NCBI GenBank assembly: GCA_913061235.1
Contig: CAJXTB010000006.1
Span: forward strand, 1 to 64,000
Reading direction: 5' to 3'
Length of the DNA stretch: 64,000 nt
Origin: an uncultured Pseudomonadota bacterium
Lineage (GTDB): Bacteria; Myxococcota_A; UBA796; GCA-2862545
Shown here piece by piece: positions 27,792 through 36,741 of the stretch. The first letter of the stretch is position 1, and each line of letters opens with the position of its first letter. Under the pieces are notes generated by a model that was not told where the DNA came from, did no database searches, and saw only the letters and a list, made by a program, of their open reading frames with translations. Position numbers and translations under genes: made by a program.

Positions 27792-30700
27792 CGAAGCAGC
27801 CCAGGGCCACTAAATCCGGTCGTGTGCGGAATGTCTTGGCGATGCTCGGTGGCAAGCGGTCGGCTATGCGGCGTGCCAGCTGGCCAATGGCATCGGCAAC
27901 TCGGGGGTCATCGGCCGCTTGATTCAGGGCCAATAGTGCATCTAGGCGGAAGCCCTCAGTGCCCGCAGCGTCCAGAAGGCGAACGGCCCGCTTGGCTCCT
28001 TCTCGTGCGTGATCTGTGGCGCCCACGGCTGACAGCGCGCGCGAGGCGTCGACGCGAATGCGGAATGACCGAAGCGCTAGCATGGGCTCGGAGCGCGTCA
28101 TAGCCCAGATAGCGAGGTCTTTTGCAGCAATAGGGTCGGAGCTTGCGAGCAAGCGCGCCCGAATCGCTGCGAGCTGACCAGGCGGGTCATCGAGGCGGTT
28201 CTCGGGGACTCGGTCCGCCTTGGGGAGGGCCGTGGCTGCGGCATCGGGTCGGCCTGCTGCGAGCAGGGCTCGGGCCACCCGAAGACGAGTATTCCAGGCC
28301 GCGTCACCCTGCATCTGCGCGTAGGTAAGGGCAATATTGGCAGCTTGTGCGGCTTGTGCCGGGCGGCCGCTGTCAATGAGCACGATGGCGTGTAGTGCTC
28401 GGGCATCTGCGATGCGGTCCACCAGCTCGTGCTGCTCGATAGCGTCCATGAGGCGCTCGGAGCGGTGGTTGGCGGCACCCAGGCGTCCGGCGGCAAGGTC
28501 GAGCTCAATGGCACGGGCCAAGACGCCGCAACGTACTCGGACATCACCGCCGCGCTCGAGGCGGTCAAGAGCGGACTCCAGCAGAGAAGCCGCGTCATCT
28601 AGGCGGTTCTGGAGGGCTCGAACATTGGCCAAGCCCCGAATGGCCCGCGACTCACTGTCGGATGAACCGGTCGCTCTGGCCGAGTCGAGAGCGTCCGTCC
28701 ACAGTGCCTCCGCGCCGCGGATATCGCAGTCTCGTAGTCGAATGTCCGCAAGTGCACGTGTTGCTGTTGCGCGCATGGGGTCGCCTGGCTCAAACAGGGA
28801 GTTGGCTTCCTCTAGGATCGGCCGGGCAGCGTCAAAGTCTCCACTTCGGTAGTGGGCGCGCCCGAGGGAGGTGAGGGCTCGGGCCGTAGCGACCGCATCT
28901 TCTTCCAAGCGGGCTGCGGCTACGGCGTTGACCAGTGGTGGAATGGCCAGCGCCCAGTGTCCGCGGGCAAGCTGGGCCTCGCCCTCAATGAGGTAGACCC
29001 ACCGGCGCAGGCGAATCGCCGTCTCGGAGTCCAGGTCGTTCTCAGCGCGGCGCTGAATCTCTTGGGCCCGTTCGGTCAAGCGAACCACATCGATGAAGCG
29101 CCCTTCACGAGAGGCGCGCCGGGCTGCGCGGACAAAGTACGGGTATGCCTTGGAAGCGTCCTCGGCTTGGGCGTAGAGCGTGGCGATTTCCTCGGCGTCT
29201 GCACGTCTTCTGCGTTGTTGCAGGACGCCCGCGAGTGAACGTGACACCTCATGAATGACGGAGTCATCCATGCGGGAGCGCACCACAATGGAGGCTGACG
29301 GATGGGCGAAGCGAACCGCCACTCGGTCTGGCGCGGTCTCTTTGAGCAATAGACCGCGGTCAATGAGTCGCTGAGCAGCGACGTGAGCGGGGTGGTCTGG
29401 CATGGCTCGGGTGAGGAAGTCCTCTTCAACGGGGCGGCCCAGAACAGCCAAGATGTGGCAGGCGCGAAGACTGGGCTCGTCCAAGCTGGACAACAGGGTC
29501 TGAATGCGTGCGCGGACGGCCGGTGGGACGGGGAGTTCGGCTTGGCGAATCTCGTCTAGGGGCTTTGCGGCCTTGAAGCGTCCGGGACTGTGTTCGGTGA
29601 GCCAGTGGGCGTCGATCAGTGCCTGCACCTGAGCTGCAATCGGTCCAGGTTGTCCGGCGAACTCGGCGTGAAGGCGTCTGCCAAGGGCAGGAGCGACTGG
29701 GCCAGCCAGTCCACGGTCGCGCATCATGCCAATGACATCGGTGCGCTCAAGTGGCCCAAGCCCCATCACCTGGTCCGGCAATCCCATGTCCTCTGTCAGG
29801 CCAGCAATGGCGCCCCGGGCGGTGGTGCCGGCTGCGAATACCGTAAACGGTCGGTTGTGCATTCGGGCTTGGCGTCTGTGTTCGGCCAAGCCCTCGACGG
29901 CGTCTGCTGCCAGCCGCTCGGCGTTGTCAATGAGCACAACCTGTGCATCTTCCACGGGTGTCGAGGTTGTGTGTGACCAGCGCAGTACCCGTCTGCCGGC
30001 GGCTGTGGATACGCGCTCGAGCTCGTCTAAGAGGGCGGTACGGCCGGAGCCTGGCGGACCGACAAAGGCGATAACGGATGGGTCTTCCGCCTTTAGGGCA
30101 CTGATGGCGGCTTGAACCGCGGCGTCTCGTGCGCGAAGCGGAGGCCTTGTGACCTCATCTGGGGCATCGAGCATGGCCATGACGGCTCTTGCTGAGCTGG
30201 GCCGTTCGGTGGGATCTTTGGCGAGTAGCCGGGCGCACAGCTGGGACAAACGTGGCGGGACCTCAGGATTGTAGTGGTTGGCTGTCTTGGGCACCTCGGT
30301 CAGGTGTCGCGCAAGATAGCCAGCCACGGAGTCCGCTTCGATGGGGCGTCGACCGGTGAGTAGGTAGAACAGCATGGCACCGAGGCTGTACAGATCGGTA
30401 CGCGCGTCAACGTCCTCGTTCGTGATCTGCTCTGGGGCCATGAAAGCCACCGTTCCGATCAGCTTTCCAACCACAGTTAGGGCGGTTCCAGCAGCAGTGT
30501 GGTCCTTCACCACGCCAAAGTCTGAGATTTTCGGCACCCCAGCCTTCGTCACCAACACGTTCGCGGGCTTGAGGTCTCTGTGAATGAGCCCACGCTCATG
30601 GATGTAGTCGAGACCTGAACACAGGGCGCGCAACAATCCCTCAATTTCCGGCATCTTCTTGGCTGACACCGGGTGGTTCCAGGTCTGTGCGACGGAGGCC

Positions 30701-31005
30701 AGGTCCGAGCCCTCGACATACTCCATGGCAATCCAGGGAAAAGCCCCAACATGGCCTGACTCGTACACGTGAATGACGTTGTCATGAGACAGGCCGGACA
30801 GCGTTGCAAATTCGCGGTTGAATCGTGCGATGTCTTCATCGTGAAGTGCGCTTGCATGCAGGACTTTTACTGCTGCAATCTGACCGTCGTCCCGGCTTGC
30901 ACGGAACACGCTTGCCATGCCGCCCATACCCACCGCTTCGTGGAGGGTGTAGCGACCCACAACGGTTCCGGGTCCTGGTGTGCTGTCGGATGATTCCCTA
31001 GACAT
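27769..31005 (-). CDS. Ser/Thr kinase fused to ATPase-like and TPR regions (1078 aa)
   Basis: The kinase domain (about 18-282) is intact: GMGGMA, K47 (AAVKVL), HRDLKPAN with D144, DFG (162-164) and APEQ. The following NTPase-like region has a Walker A-like GPPGSGRT (316-323) in which the usual Lys is Arg, and a Walker B-like QVVLIDNAE. ATP use by this second domain is therefore doubtful. The C-terminal 450 residues are alpha-helical TPR-like repeats. It is a paralogue of the kinases at 17670 and 46041. The gene starts nine bases after the nth stop and is probably co-transcribed with nth. Confidence 0.92.
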   Translation of the reverse strand: MSRESSDSTPGPGTVVGRYTLHEAVGMGGMASVFRASRDDGQIAAVKVLHASALHDEDIARFNREFATLSGLSHDNVIHVYESGHVGAFPWIAMEYVEGSDLASVAQTWNHPVSAKKMPEIEGLLRALCSGLDYIHERGLIHRDLKPANVLVTKAGVPKISDFGVVKDHTAAGTALTVVGKLIGTVAFMAPEQITNEDVDARTDLYSLGAMLFYLLTGRRPIEADSVAGYLARHLTEVPKTANHYNPEVPPRLSQLCARLLAKDPTERPSSARAVMAMLDAPDEVTRPPLRARDAAVQAAISALKAEDPSVIAFVGPPGSGRTALLDELERVSTAAGRRVLRWSHTTSTPVEDAQVVLIDNAERLAADAVEGLAEHRRQARMHNRPFTVFAAGTTARGAIAGLTEDMGLPDQVMGLGPLERTDVIGMMRDRGLAGPVAPALGRRLHAEFAGQPGPIAAQVQALIDAHWLTEHSPGRFKAAKPLDEIRQAELPVPPAVRARIQTLLSSLDEPSLRACHILAVLGRPVEEDFLTRAMPDHPAHVAAQRLIDRGLLLKETAPDRVAVRFAHPSASIVVRSRMDDSVIHEVSRSLAGVLQQRRRRADAEEIATLYAQAEDASKAYPYFVRAARRASREGRFIDVVRLTERAQEIQRRAENDLDSETAIRLRRWVYLIEGEAQLARGHWALAIPPLVNAVAAARLEEDAVATARALTSLGRAHYRSGDFDAARPILEEANSLFEPGDPMRATATRALADIRLRDCDIRGAEALWTDALDSARATGSSDSESRAIRGLANVRALQNRLDDAASLLESALDRLERGGDVRVRCGVLARAIELDLAAGRLGAANHRSERLMDAIEQHELVDRIADARALHAIVLIDSGRPAQAAQAANIALTYAQMQGDAAWNTRLRVARALLAAGRPDAAATALPKADRVPENRLDDPPGQLAAIRARLLASSDPIAAKDLAIWAMTRSEPMLALRSFRIRVDASRALSAVGATDHAREGAKRAVRLLDAAGTEGFRLDALLALNQAADDPRVADAIGQLARRIADRLPPSIAKTFRTRPDLVALGCFANSTRRQ

Positions 31006-31014
31006 GGCGTCAGC

Positions 31015-31689
31015 TTACAGCAGTGAGTGAGCAGGATGACGCGAGGTTCGTTCTTCTACGGTACCGCTTGGGGCATGCTCTGCAGCTGGACAGCCCTCGT
31101 TGACTGGGCAATCGCCGCATGCGGGCTTCTTCGCGGTGCACTGGTAGCGGCCGTGAAGCAGGATTCGGTGGCCGTCCGCAATCCAGTGTTCGGATGGCAG
31201 CAGGGCGCACAGGTCGGCTTCGACCTTGTCGGGCTTGGTTTGTTGGGTCCAGCCGAGTCGGAATGCCACTCGCTTGACATGGGTATCGACGACGATGCCA
31301 GTGGCAATGCCAAAGCCGCTGCCCATCACCAAATTGGCGGTCTTTCGGGCGACGCCGCGCAGCTTCAGCAGGGCCTTCAGGTCCTTGGGGACCTCACCAC
31401 GATGGTCGGCGACCAGGGTGGCACTGGCACTGCGAATGGCAGTGGCTTTGTTGCGGTAGAACCCAGTGCTTCGGACTAGCTCTTCGACGTCTTCTTGGCT
31501 GGCCGCCGCAAGAGCGGTTGCGTTCGGGAAGCGCTCAAACAGGGCCGGCGTTGCCAGGTTCACGCGGGCGTCTGTGCTCTGGGCAGACAGAATGGTTGCG
31601 ATGAGCAACTCGAATGGGTTGCGGTGATCGAGCTCTACCTGTGGAGAAGGAATCGCTGTGCGCAGCAGGCTGAGGATGTTGGTGGTCAT
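31015..31689 (-). CDS. nth: Endonuclease III, DNA glycosylase/AP lyase
   Basis: This base-excision repair enzyme removes oxidised pyrimidines and cuts at the abasic site. The product is 224 aa, the normal size. The helix-hairpin-helix carries the catalytic lysine (K116 in LRGVARKTAN), followed by the catalytic aspartate (D135 in VVDTHVKR). The C-terminal 4Fe-4S loop has the exact C-x6-C-x2-C-x5-C spacing (C184, C191, C194, C200). GAGG lies just before the ATG. Nth lies upstream of a giant kinase gene with a nine-base gap and diverges from the DUF481-type gene. Confidence 0.97.
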   Translation of the reverse strand: MTTNILSLLRTAIPSPQVELDHRNPFELLIATILSAQSTDARVNLATPALFERFPNATALAAASQEDVEELVRSTGFYRNKATAIRSASATLVADHRGEVPKDLKALLKLRGVARKTANLVMGSGFGIATGIVVDTHVKRVAFRLGWTQQTKPDKVEADLCALLPSEHWIADGHRILLHGRYQCTAKKPACGDCPVNEGCPAAEHAPSGTVEERTSRHPAHSLL

Positions 31690-31782
31690 GGGGCCTCACT
31701 CAAAAATCAGCTGTAGTCAGTGAACGCTGGGTTGGCACCGACGCATTGTGGTCAGTACAGGGCGCGCCGTAGGAGTGTGCCC

Positions 31783-32583
31783 ATGCGAGCTTGGTTGGTT
31801 TTTGCAGCGCTGATGACATCCGTGACGGCTACCGCTCAGGTGAACGTCGAACCCATCACATCTGCGACGAACGACCCGGGGTGGTCTGCGAAGGGCGGTG
31901 CGCTGTTCGGTTTGGCAGGCGGAAACACATCCTACGTGGATCTGTCCCTCAACGGGACCGTGCGATTTCTGACTCTTCATCCAGATGCAGACGCCGAAGA
32001 CCCACGCAATGGCTTTCGCGACCGCTTTGTGACCAGCGGCAACCTCACCCGGCGTAACTATGGGGGCGGAAGGGTCCTCGATGGGCGCTTTGTACACGTT
32101 CGCTACACGCGCATGGAGTGGCTGCGCTTTGGTGGCGAGGTCTACACCCAAGTCGGTAATGACCGGCTGTTGCTGCAGAAATGGCGAATTCTCGGTGGTG
32201 CGGGCATTCGGGCGGTGATTGCAGACAGTGATGCCGCGGATATCGTTTTTGGCACTGGCTATATGTATGAGTGGGAAGACCGGGACATTGGCGAAGATGC
32301 CCTCGATCCGCGCCGTGAAATCGACCATCGCAACTCGACCTACCTGGCGCTGACAGTCACTCCGCTGCCCGAGCAGCTGTCCATTCAGAACACCGTGTAT
32401 GTGCAGCCTCGGTGGGACAAGCCGTCGGACCTCCAGCTCATCAATGACTCTGAAATTGAACTGAAGGTCACTGAGGCCGTGAGCTTCAATACGTCGCTTC
32501 GTCTTCGCTACGACAGTGATGCACCGAGTGAGCTGGTGGCTCTGGACTACCGGCTGATGAACGGGCTCTCCATCACATTGTAG
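31783..32583 (+). CDS. DUF481-like outer-membrane beta-barrel protein
   Basis: I start at the ATG 31783 (MRAWLVFAALM), with AGGAG seven bases upstream, giving 266 aa with a cleavable signal ending near TATAQ. The mature protein is alternating amphipathic strands (GWSAKGGALFGLAGGNTS, FVHVRYTRMEWLRFGGE) with aromatic strand ends, like YdiY/DUF481 proteins, which are small outer-membrane barrels of unclear role. The C-terminal strand ends LMNGLSITL. It is monocistronic as far as can be seen, divergent from nth, and ends 116 bases before a histidine kinase gene. Confidence 0.75.
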   Translation: MRAWLVFAALMTSVTATAQVNVEPITSATNDPGWSAKGGALFGLAGGNTSYVDLSLNGTVRFLTLHPDADAEDPRNGFRDRFVTSGNLTRRNYGGGRVLDGRFVHVRYTRMEWLRFGGEVYTQVGNDRLLLQKWRILGGAGIRAVIADSDAADIVFGTGYMYEWEDRDIGEDALDPRREIDHRNSTYLALTVTPLPEQLSIQNTVYVQPRWDKPSDLQLINDSEIELKVTEAVSFNTSLRLRYDSDAPSELVALDYRLMNGLSITL

Positions 32584-32699
32584 GGACACCGCCTGTACAC
32601 CATCCGCACACAACCAGTGTTCGCGACTACTGTCCGCTGTGGACCCGTTGTTTGACTTTTGGCTCAAGGGCGGTGCGAGATGTCCGATAGGGACGTTGC

Positions 32700-34181
32700 A
32701 TGAGCCTCAACCTGCCGATTTCCAGTGTTTCTCTTACGGATGTCCGCGCGGTAGCAGATGATTCTGTGGCGTACTCGGATGCACATAACCGCCGGGTTCA
32801 CGTCGCAGTATGCCTTGGAGTTGGCGTTTGGTCTGGGGTTTTCACTGCGTTCTATATCGCTGTGGGCGCCCCGATTCTCCTGGTTTCAGTCATGGCGGTG
32901 TGTACCTTAGGTGGGATTGGCGTCACGCTGGCTGCGCGGCGGGGAATGAACCTGCGGGTGGCGACGGCATGGACAATGGCGCTCATGTTCGGCGTCTGTA
33001 CCACGATTCCGTTCTTTTACGGAGGGGTGAATTTCTCTGGAAATGCCTGGCTATTGGTGATTCCCATCACTGCAGCGTCTATGCGCAGTCAACGGATTGC
33101 GGTGGTGTCAACCATCGGTCTGTGTGTGGTGTTGGGTATCAGCCTTGTTCTCGGTGAACTCGACCTGTTGCCCGAGCCGCTGTTTTCCTCGCGGGTGAGG
33201 GGCAGGATTGCTGCCATCAATCTCGTTGTCATTGGCGTGCTCTCGCTGACGATTGGACGGCTGCACTTCTTGAGGCTTCGGGCGCGGACCGAGAGGGTTC
33301 AAGCGGTCAATCAGTTGCTTCTTTTGGAAGTCGAGCGTCGGAAACAGACGCAGAGTGATTTGGAGCGGACGCGCTCGGAGCTGATGGAGGCGGCTCGGTT
33401 CGCGGGTCGTGCGGAAGTGGCGACGGGTGCTCTGCACAACATTGGCAATGCGTTGACCAGCGTGAGTGTGTCTACAGCGCGTGCCGGCAGCTTGTTGCGG
33501 CAACAGCGTATTGGGCGATTGGATGACCTGGCTCGGTTGCTTGAGAAGTACGACGACCCACGGCTATCGGCCTTTGCAAAGGTGCTTGCCAAAGACCTTC
33601 GGCGTACCCAAGACGCCGTTCAAGCTGAAATGGAAGCAGCGGTTAGCGGCGTTGATTATGTTGCGACTGTTGTGGCTGTCCAGCAGGAACATGCCCGCCA
33701 TGGCGGACTTGCGGAGTTGGTGGTTCTGCAAGACGAAGTGCAGAAGGCCATGGTGTTGGTTGGGCTACCGGGAACCCATGTCGTGGCGGTAAGCGGTAGC
33801 GGAACGGCGGTTGTCGACCGTCATCGCCTGCTTCAGATCCTAGGAAATCTACTGAAGAATGCCAAGGACGCCGTCTCGGGAAATCTTGGGGTCAGTCGCA
33901 TCTCGGTCACCATTTCGGTGGATACGGAAGCGCGGGTCGTGGTCAGTGACAATGGGATTGGCATTGATTCGCAGAACCTTGAGCGTGTGTTCGCCCACGG
34001 CTTCAGCACCAAGAGTCGCGGCAGCGGCTTTGGACTCCACGCTAGCGCGCTTGCAGCCCATGAGATTGGCGGCAGCTTGAATGCTGAGAGCGAAGGCCTA
34101 GGTGGGGGTGCAACATTCACGTTGGAGTTCCCGCTCTACCCGTTGAATGGCCGAGACAGCGTGTGTGACGAGATCTCATGA
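32700..34181 (+). CDS. Membrane sensor histidine kinase
   Basis: The product is 493 aa. Six membrane helices (about 33-190) form the sensor, with almost no periplasmic domain, so it probably senses something in or at the membrane. A coiled coil (195-235) leads to a His box of the LHNIGN type (H246 in GALHNIGNALTS), then the ATPase with N-box LLKNAKDAV, G1 DNGIGI, F-box GFSTKSRG and G2 SGFGLH. It autophosphorylates and passes phosphate to a response regulator; none is encoded next to it, so it is an orphan. AGGGA sits seven bases before the ATG. A gap of 159 bases follows, in which I see no gene. Confidence 0.92.
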   Translation: MSLNLPISSVSLTDVRAVADDSVAYSDAHNRRVHVAVCLGVGVWSGVFTAFYIAVGAPILLVSVMAVCTLGGIGVTLAARRGMNLRVATAWTMALMFGVCTTIPFFYGGVNFSGNAWLLVIPITAASMRSQRIAVVSTIGLCVVLGISLVLGELDLLPEPLFSSRVRGRIAAINLVVIGVLSLTIGRLHFLRLRARTERVQAVNQLLLLEVERRKQTQSDLERTRSELMEAARFAGRAEVATGALHNIGNALTSVSVSTARAGSLLRQQRIGRLDDLARLLEKYDDPRLSAFAKVLAKDLRRTQDAVQAEMEAAVSGVDYVATVVAVQQEHARHGGLAELVVLQDEVQKAMVLVGLPGTHVVAVSGSGTAVVDRHRLLQILGNLLKNAKDAVSGNLGVSRISVTISVDTEARVVVSDNGIGIDSQNLERVFAHGFSTKSRGSGFGLHASALAAHEIGGSLNAESEGLGGGATFTLEFPLYPLNGRDSVCDEIS

Positions 34182-34340
34182 TTGGCGCCCAGAGGGTTTC
34201 GAGGTGGGAACCATTGGAGACGAACGTGATGTAGGCACACCCACAATGGCGTCGCGCGCTGTCGAAAGGGATGGGTGCGCGTGGCAACCACACTGCAAGC
34301 TCGCTACGCCGGTGGCATCACTTTGGTCCTGGAGTTCTCA

Positions 34341-35162
34341 ATGCAGATCCTCGAAAAACATGCCTGTGCAGACGGTACACAGTGGGTACTGGAGCACGAA
34401 TCGGTGACTACGGGAACGACCATGCGGTTTGCTCTGTTCCTGCCCGAGTCGCCCAAGTCGTTGATGGTCTTCCTGTCGGGACTGACCTGCACCGAACAGA
34501 ACGTCATTACCAAAGGTCACTTTCAGGCCGCAGCTACGGCCACCGGCACGGCAGTGTTGTGCCCGGACACGAGCCCGCGCGGAGAGGACGTTCCCAATGA
34601 CGATGCCTACGACATGGGCCAAGGCGCGAGCTTCTATTTGGACGCGACCGAAGCACCATGGTCCGAGCATTTCCGCATGCGCGCCTACATTGTGGATGAG
34701 CTGATTCCGCTGGTACAGCGCCACTATGACTTGGACGGCCCTATCGGTATCTCGGGTCACTCCATGGGGGGGCACGGAGCTCTGGTCCTCGGCTTGTCTC
34801 ACCCAGACGTGTTCAACAGTATCAGCGCGATATCGCCTATCGCCTCGGCAACCCGGAGTCCGTGGGGCCAGAAGGCGCTTCCCATGTACTTGGGGGACGA
34901 CGTCGCCGCGCACCAGGCAAACGACGCGTCGCTGTTGTTGGCCGAAAAAGGTTGGAGTGGGCCCATTCTTGTGGACCAAGGGCTCGCGGACGGTTTTCTT
35001 GAAGAGCAGCTGAAGACCGAATTGCTGGAAGAAGCTGCCAAGTCTGCCGGAGTCGCGCTGAATGTACGACGTCACCCTGGCTACGACCACAGCTACTATT
35101 TCATCAGCTCAGTGCTCGCTGACCACGTCTGGTTCCATGCGGCAGAGCGGGACAACTTCTAG
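34341..35162 (+). CDS. fghA: S-formylglutathione hydrolase
   Basis: The enzyme hydrolyses S-formylglutathione to formate and glutathione, the second step of glutathione-dependent formaldehyde detoxification. The product is 273 aa from the ATG at 34341 (GGAG six bases upstream; the longer frame has no support). This alpha/beta-hydrolase of the esterase D family has its nucleophile S141 in GHSMGGHG, the acid in DQGLADGFL and H250 in GYDHSYYF. It also has the family motif FLSGLTCTEQN. No glutathione-dependent formaldehyde dehydrogenase is adjacent. Its TAG overlaps the TAG of the convergent HD gene within a shared CTAG (35159-35162). Confidence 0.93.
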   Translation: MQILEKHACADGTQWVLEHESVTTGTTMRFALFLPESPKSLMVFLSGLTCTEQNVITKGHFQAAATATGTAVLCPDTSPRGEDVPNDDAYDMGQGASFYLDATEAPWSEHFRMRAYIVDELIPLVQRHYDLDGPIGISGHSMGGHGALVLGLSHPDVFNSISAISPIASATRSPWGQKALPMYLGDDVAAHQANDASLLLAEKGWSGPILVDQGLADGFLEEQLKTELLEEAAKSAGVALNVRRHPGYDHSYYFISSVLADHVWFHAAERDNF

Positions 35163-35773
35163 AGTAGGTTTGCCAAGGCCGCACGCTCATCGGACAGATT
35201 CAAGCGGGCCTGTTCATCGAATGCGGCGCGGAATAATGGGGTGTTGAACAGTGGCTTACTCAGAAGCTGCGTCAGGACAGCGCTTCTGCCCACTCGCCAG
35301 TCCTCGTCGCTGACGTCGCTGTACTCGGCGCGCACACCGCGCACATAGCGCTCATACAGGGGTCTGGATTGACCCAGAATGGCCAGGTCCAAGTCCAAGA
35401 GCAGCGCTGTGTCAGGGTCTTGGGCCGGGTCGTGGGTCTTCGTCGCCAGAATCATGTCGCGCACACGGTCAGCGAGACGAGTGCATCCGGCTTGGGTCAG
35501 CGCCTCATGGGCCCAAGTGGCGCTTCGTTCTTCGTCGTCGCTTCGTTGCGGGTCTTGCACGGCGTCATGGAACCAGATGGCGAGGGCAACCGCGTTCGCG
35601 TCGTCAGCGAGGTGGCGGTAGGTGTCTAGGCCGTCGAGCATGTGCCGTAGGTGAGACAGGCCGTGGTAGTGCCGTTCTGGCGCCGACCATGCAGCGAGCA
35701 GGGCTACAGTTGGGGCGTCTGTCTGGGCTCCGATGGCCGTCCAGACCGCGTTCAACCGGTCGTGCAGCTTCAC
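35159..35773 (-). CDS. HD-superfamily metal-dependent phosphohydrolase
   Basis: The true start is probably the GTG at 35771-35773, which overlaps the SDR stop as GTGA and gives 204 aa. A longer frame runs back through the SDR gene without meaning. The protein matches the small HD hydrolases grouped in COG4339: ERHYHGLSHLRHML (H37, H41) and AIWFHDAVQD (H69-D70), then ATKTHDPAQD supplying later metal ligands. The substrate is unknown. It is coupled to the upstream SDR oxidoreductase, suggesting the two act on one pathway. Confidence 0.85.
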   Translation of the reverse strand: MKLHDRLNAVWTAIGAQTDAPTVALLAAWSAPERHYHGLSHLRHMLDGLDTYRHLADDANAVALAIWFHDAVQDPQRSDDEERSATWAHEALTQAGCTRLADRVRDMILATKTHDPAQDPDTALLLDLDLAILGQSRPLYERYVRGVRAEYSDVSDEDWRVGRSAVLTQLLSKPLFNTPLFRAAFDEQARLNLSDERAALANLL

Positions 35774-36597
35774 GAGCTGTTTCGCTTGGCTTTTAGGGCG
35801 TCTTTGGCGCGCTTTCCCTTGCGGCGCATCATTGGCTTGAGCCAGCGGCGGAACGAGGGGACGAGGTAGGACAAGGTGGCCAGCTTGGCCCCGCTCGGTG
35901 GCCATGCGCGCTCTGCGGAACCGTCGCGCGCGCAGTCCAAGACCATTGCCGCAACCTCGTCTGCCGTACACATCTTTTGGCTGAACACGATGTCATCGAC
36001 CTGGTCAATATCGTCCATGATGAAGCCAGTATCTACAGGTCCGGGGCTAACGATACAGCTGTCAACGCCGGTGCCGCGCAGCTCTTCGCGTAGGGCCAAG
36101 CTGAACGCCCGTAGACCAAACTTGGTTGCGGAGTAGGTGGATGCACCATCGAGGGGAAGGCGTCCGGCCAAGCTGGCGACATGAACCACGAACCCGCCGT
36201 GACGCTGGAGCTCGTCCAACACAAGGCGCGTGAGGTGGATGGGGGCTCGTAGGTTGACGTCGACCATGCTGGCGAGCTTGTCGGCGGACTGGCTCATGAC
36301 GGGGCCGCGGAAGTGGGCGCCGGCATTGTTGACCAGGCCGTCGATACGTCCAAAGCGGTCCATCGTGGCATCAACGATACGACCCGGCGACTCGTGGAGC
36401 ATGAGGTCGGCGGTCAGGGTCATGGCGCGTTCGGGATGGGCGAGGCTGGCCATCGCTTCGTCCAATGGGCCCTGTCTGCGGGCGACGAGGACGACCGAAC
36501 ATCCTTGGGCTGAGAAGGCCTGGGCACAGGCCAAGCCGACTCCGAGTGAGGCTCCGGTGACGATGACGACGCGGTCAGCGAGAGAACGTGTGGGCAT
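35770..36597 (-). CDS. Short-chain dehydrogenase/reductase
   Basis: The product is 275 aa with a classical SDR Rossmann fold. The cofactor loop is TGASLGVG (14-21), followed by NNAG (90-93). The catalytic triad is S142, Y155 and K159 in STYSATK. The R-R pair after the second strand (VARRQG, 38-43) favours NADP(H). A basic C-terminal tail (KPMMRRKGKRAKDALKAKR) is unusual and could bind membrane or nucleic acid. The substrate is not predictable. It is followed by the HD hydrolase through a GTGA overlap. The 144 bases upstream hold no gene and should contain its promoter. Confidence 0.9.
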   Translation of the reverse strand: MPTRSLADRVVIVTGASLGVGLACAQAFSAQGCSVVLVARRQGPLDEAMASLAHPERAMTLTADLMLHESPGRIVDATMDRFGRIDGLVNNAGAHFRGPVMSQSADKLASMVDVNLRAPIHLTRLVLDELQRHGGFVVHVASLAGRLPLDGASTYSATKFGLRAFSLALREELRGTGVDSCIVSPGPVDTGFIMDDIDQVDDIVFSQKMCTADEVAAMVLDCARDGSAERAWPPSGAKLATLSYLVPSFRRWLKPMMRRKGKRAKDALKAKRNSS

Positions 36598-36741
36598 GAC
36601 ACCTCCGCGGGCGGTCTAACGTGGCACCGCAGGTCCGACCTGTGACCTGCAATGGGCAAGTCAAGCGGGCACTGCGTGTTGTTTGACGCGATGGATGACG
36701 ACCAACTGCTGCTGCTTCTGAACCCCAGCAGCCTGCGCTCG

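Noticed and set aside
31717-32667. Minus-strand frame of 316 codons opposite the DUF481-like gene
   Set aside because: The plus-strand gene has a signal peptide, ribosome site and barrel pattern; the antisense frame has none.
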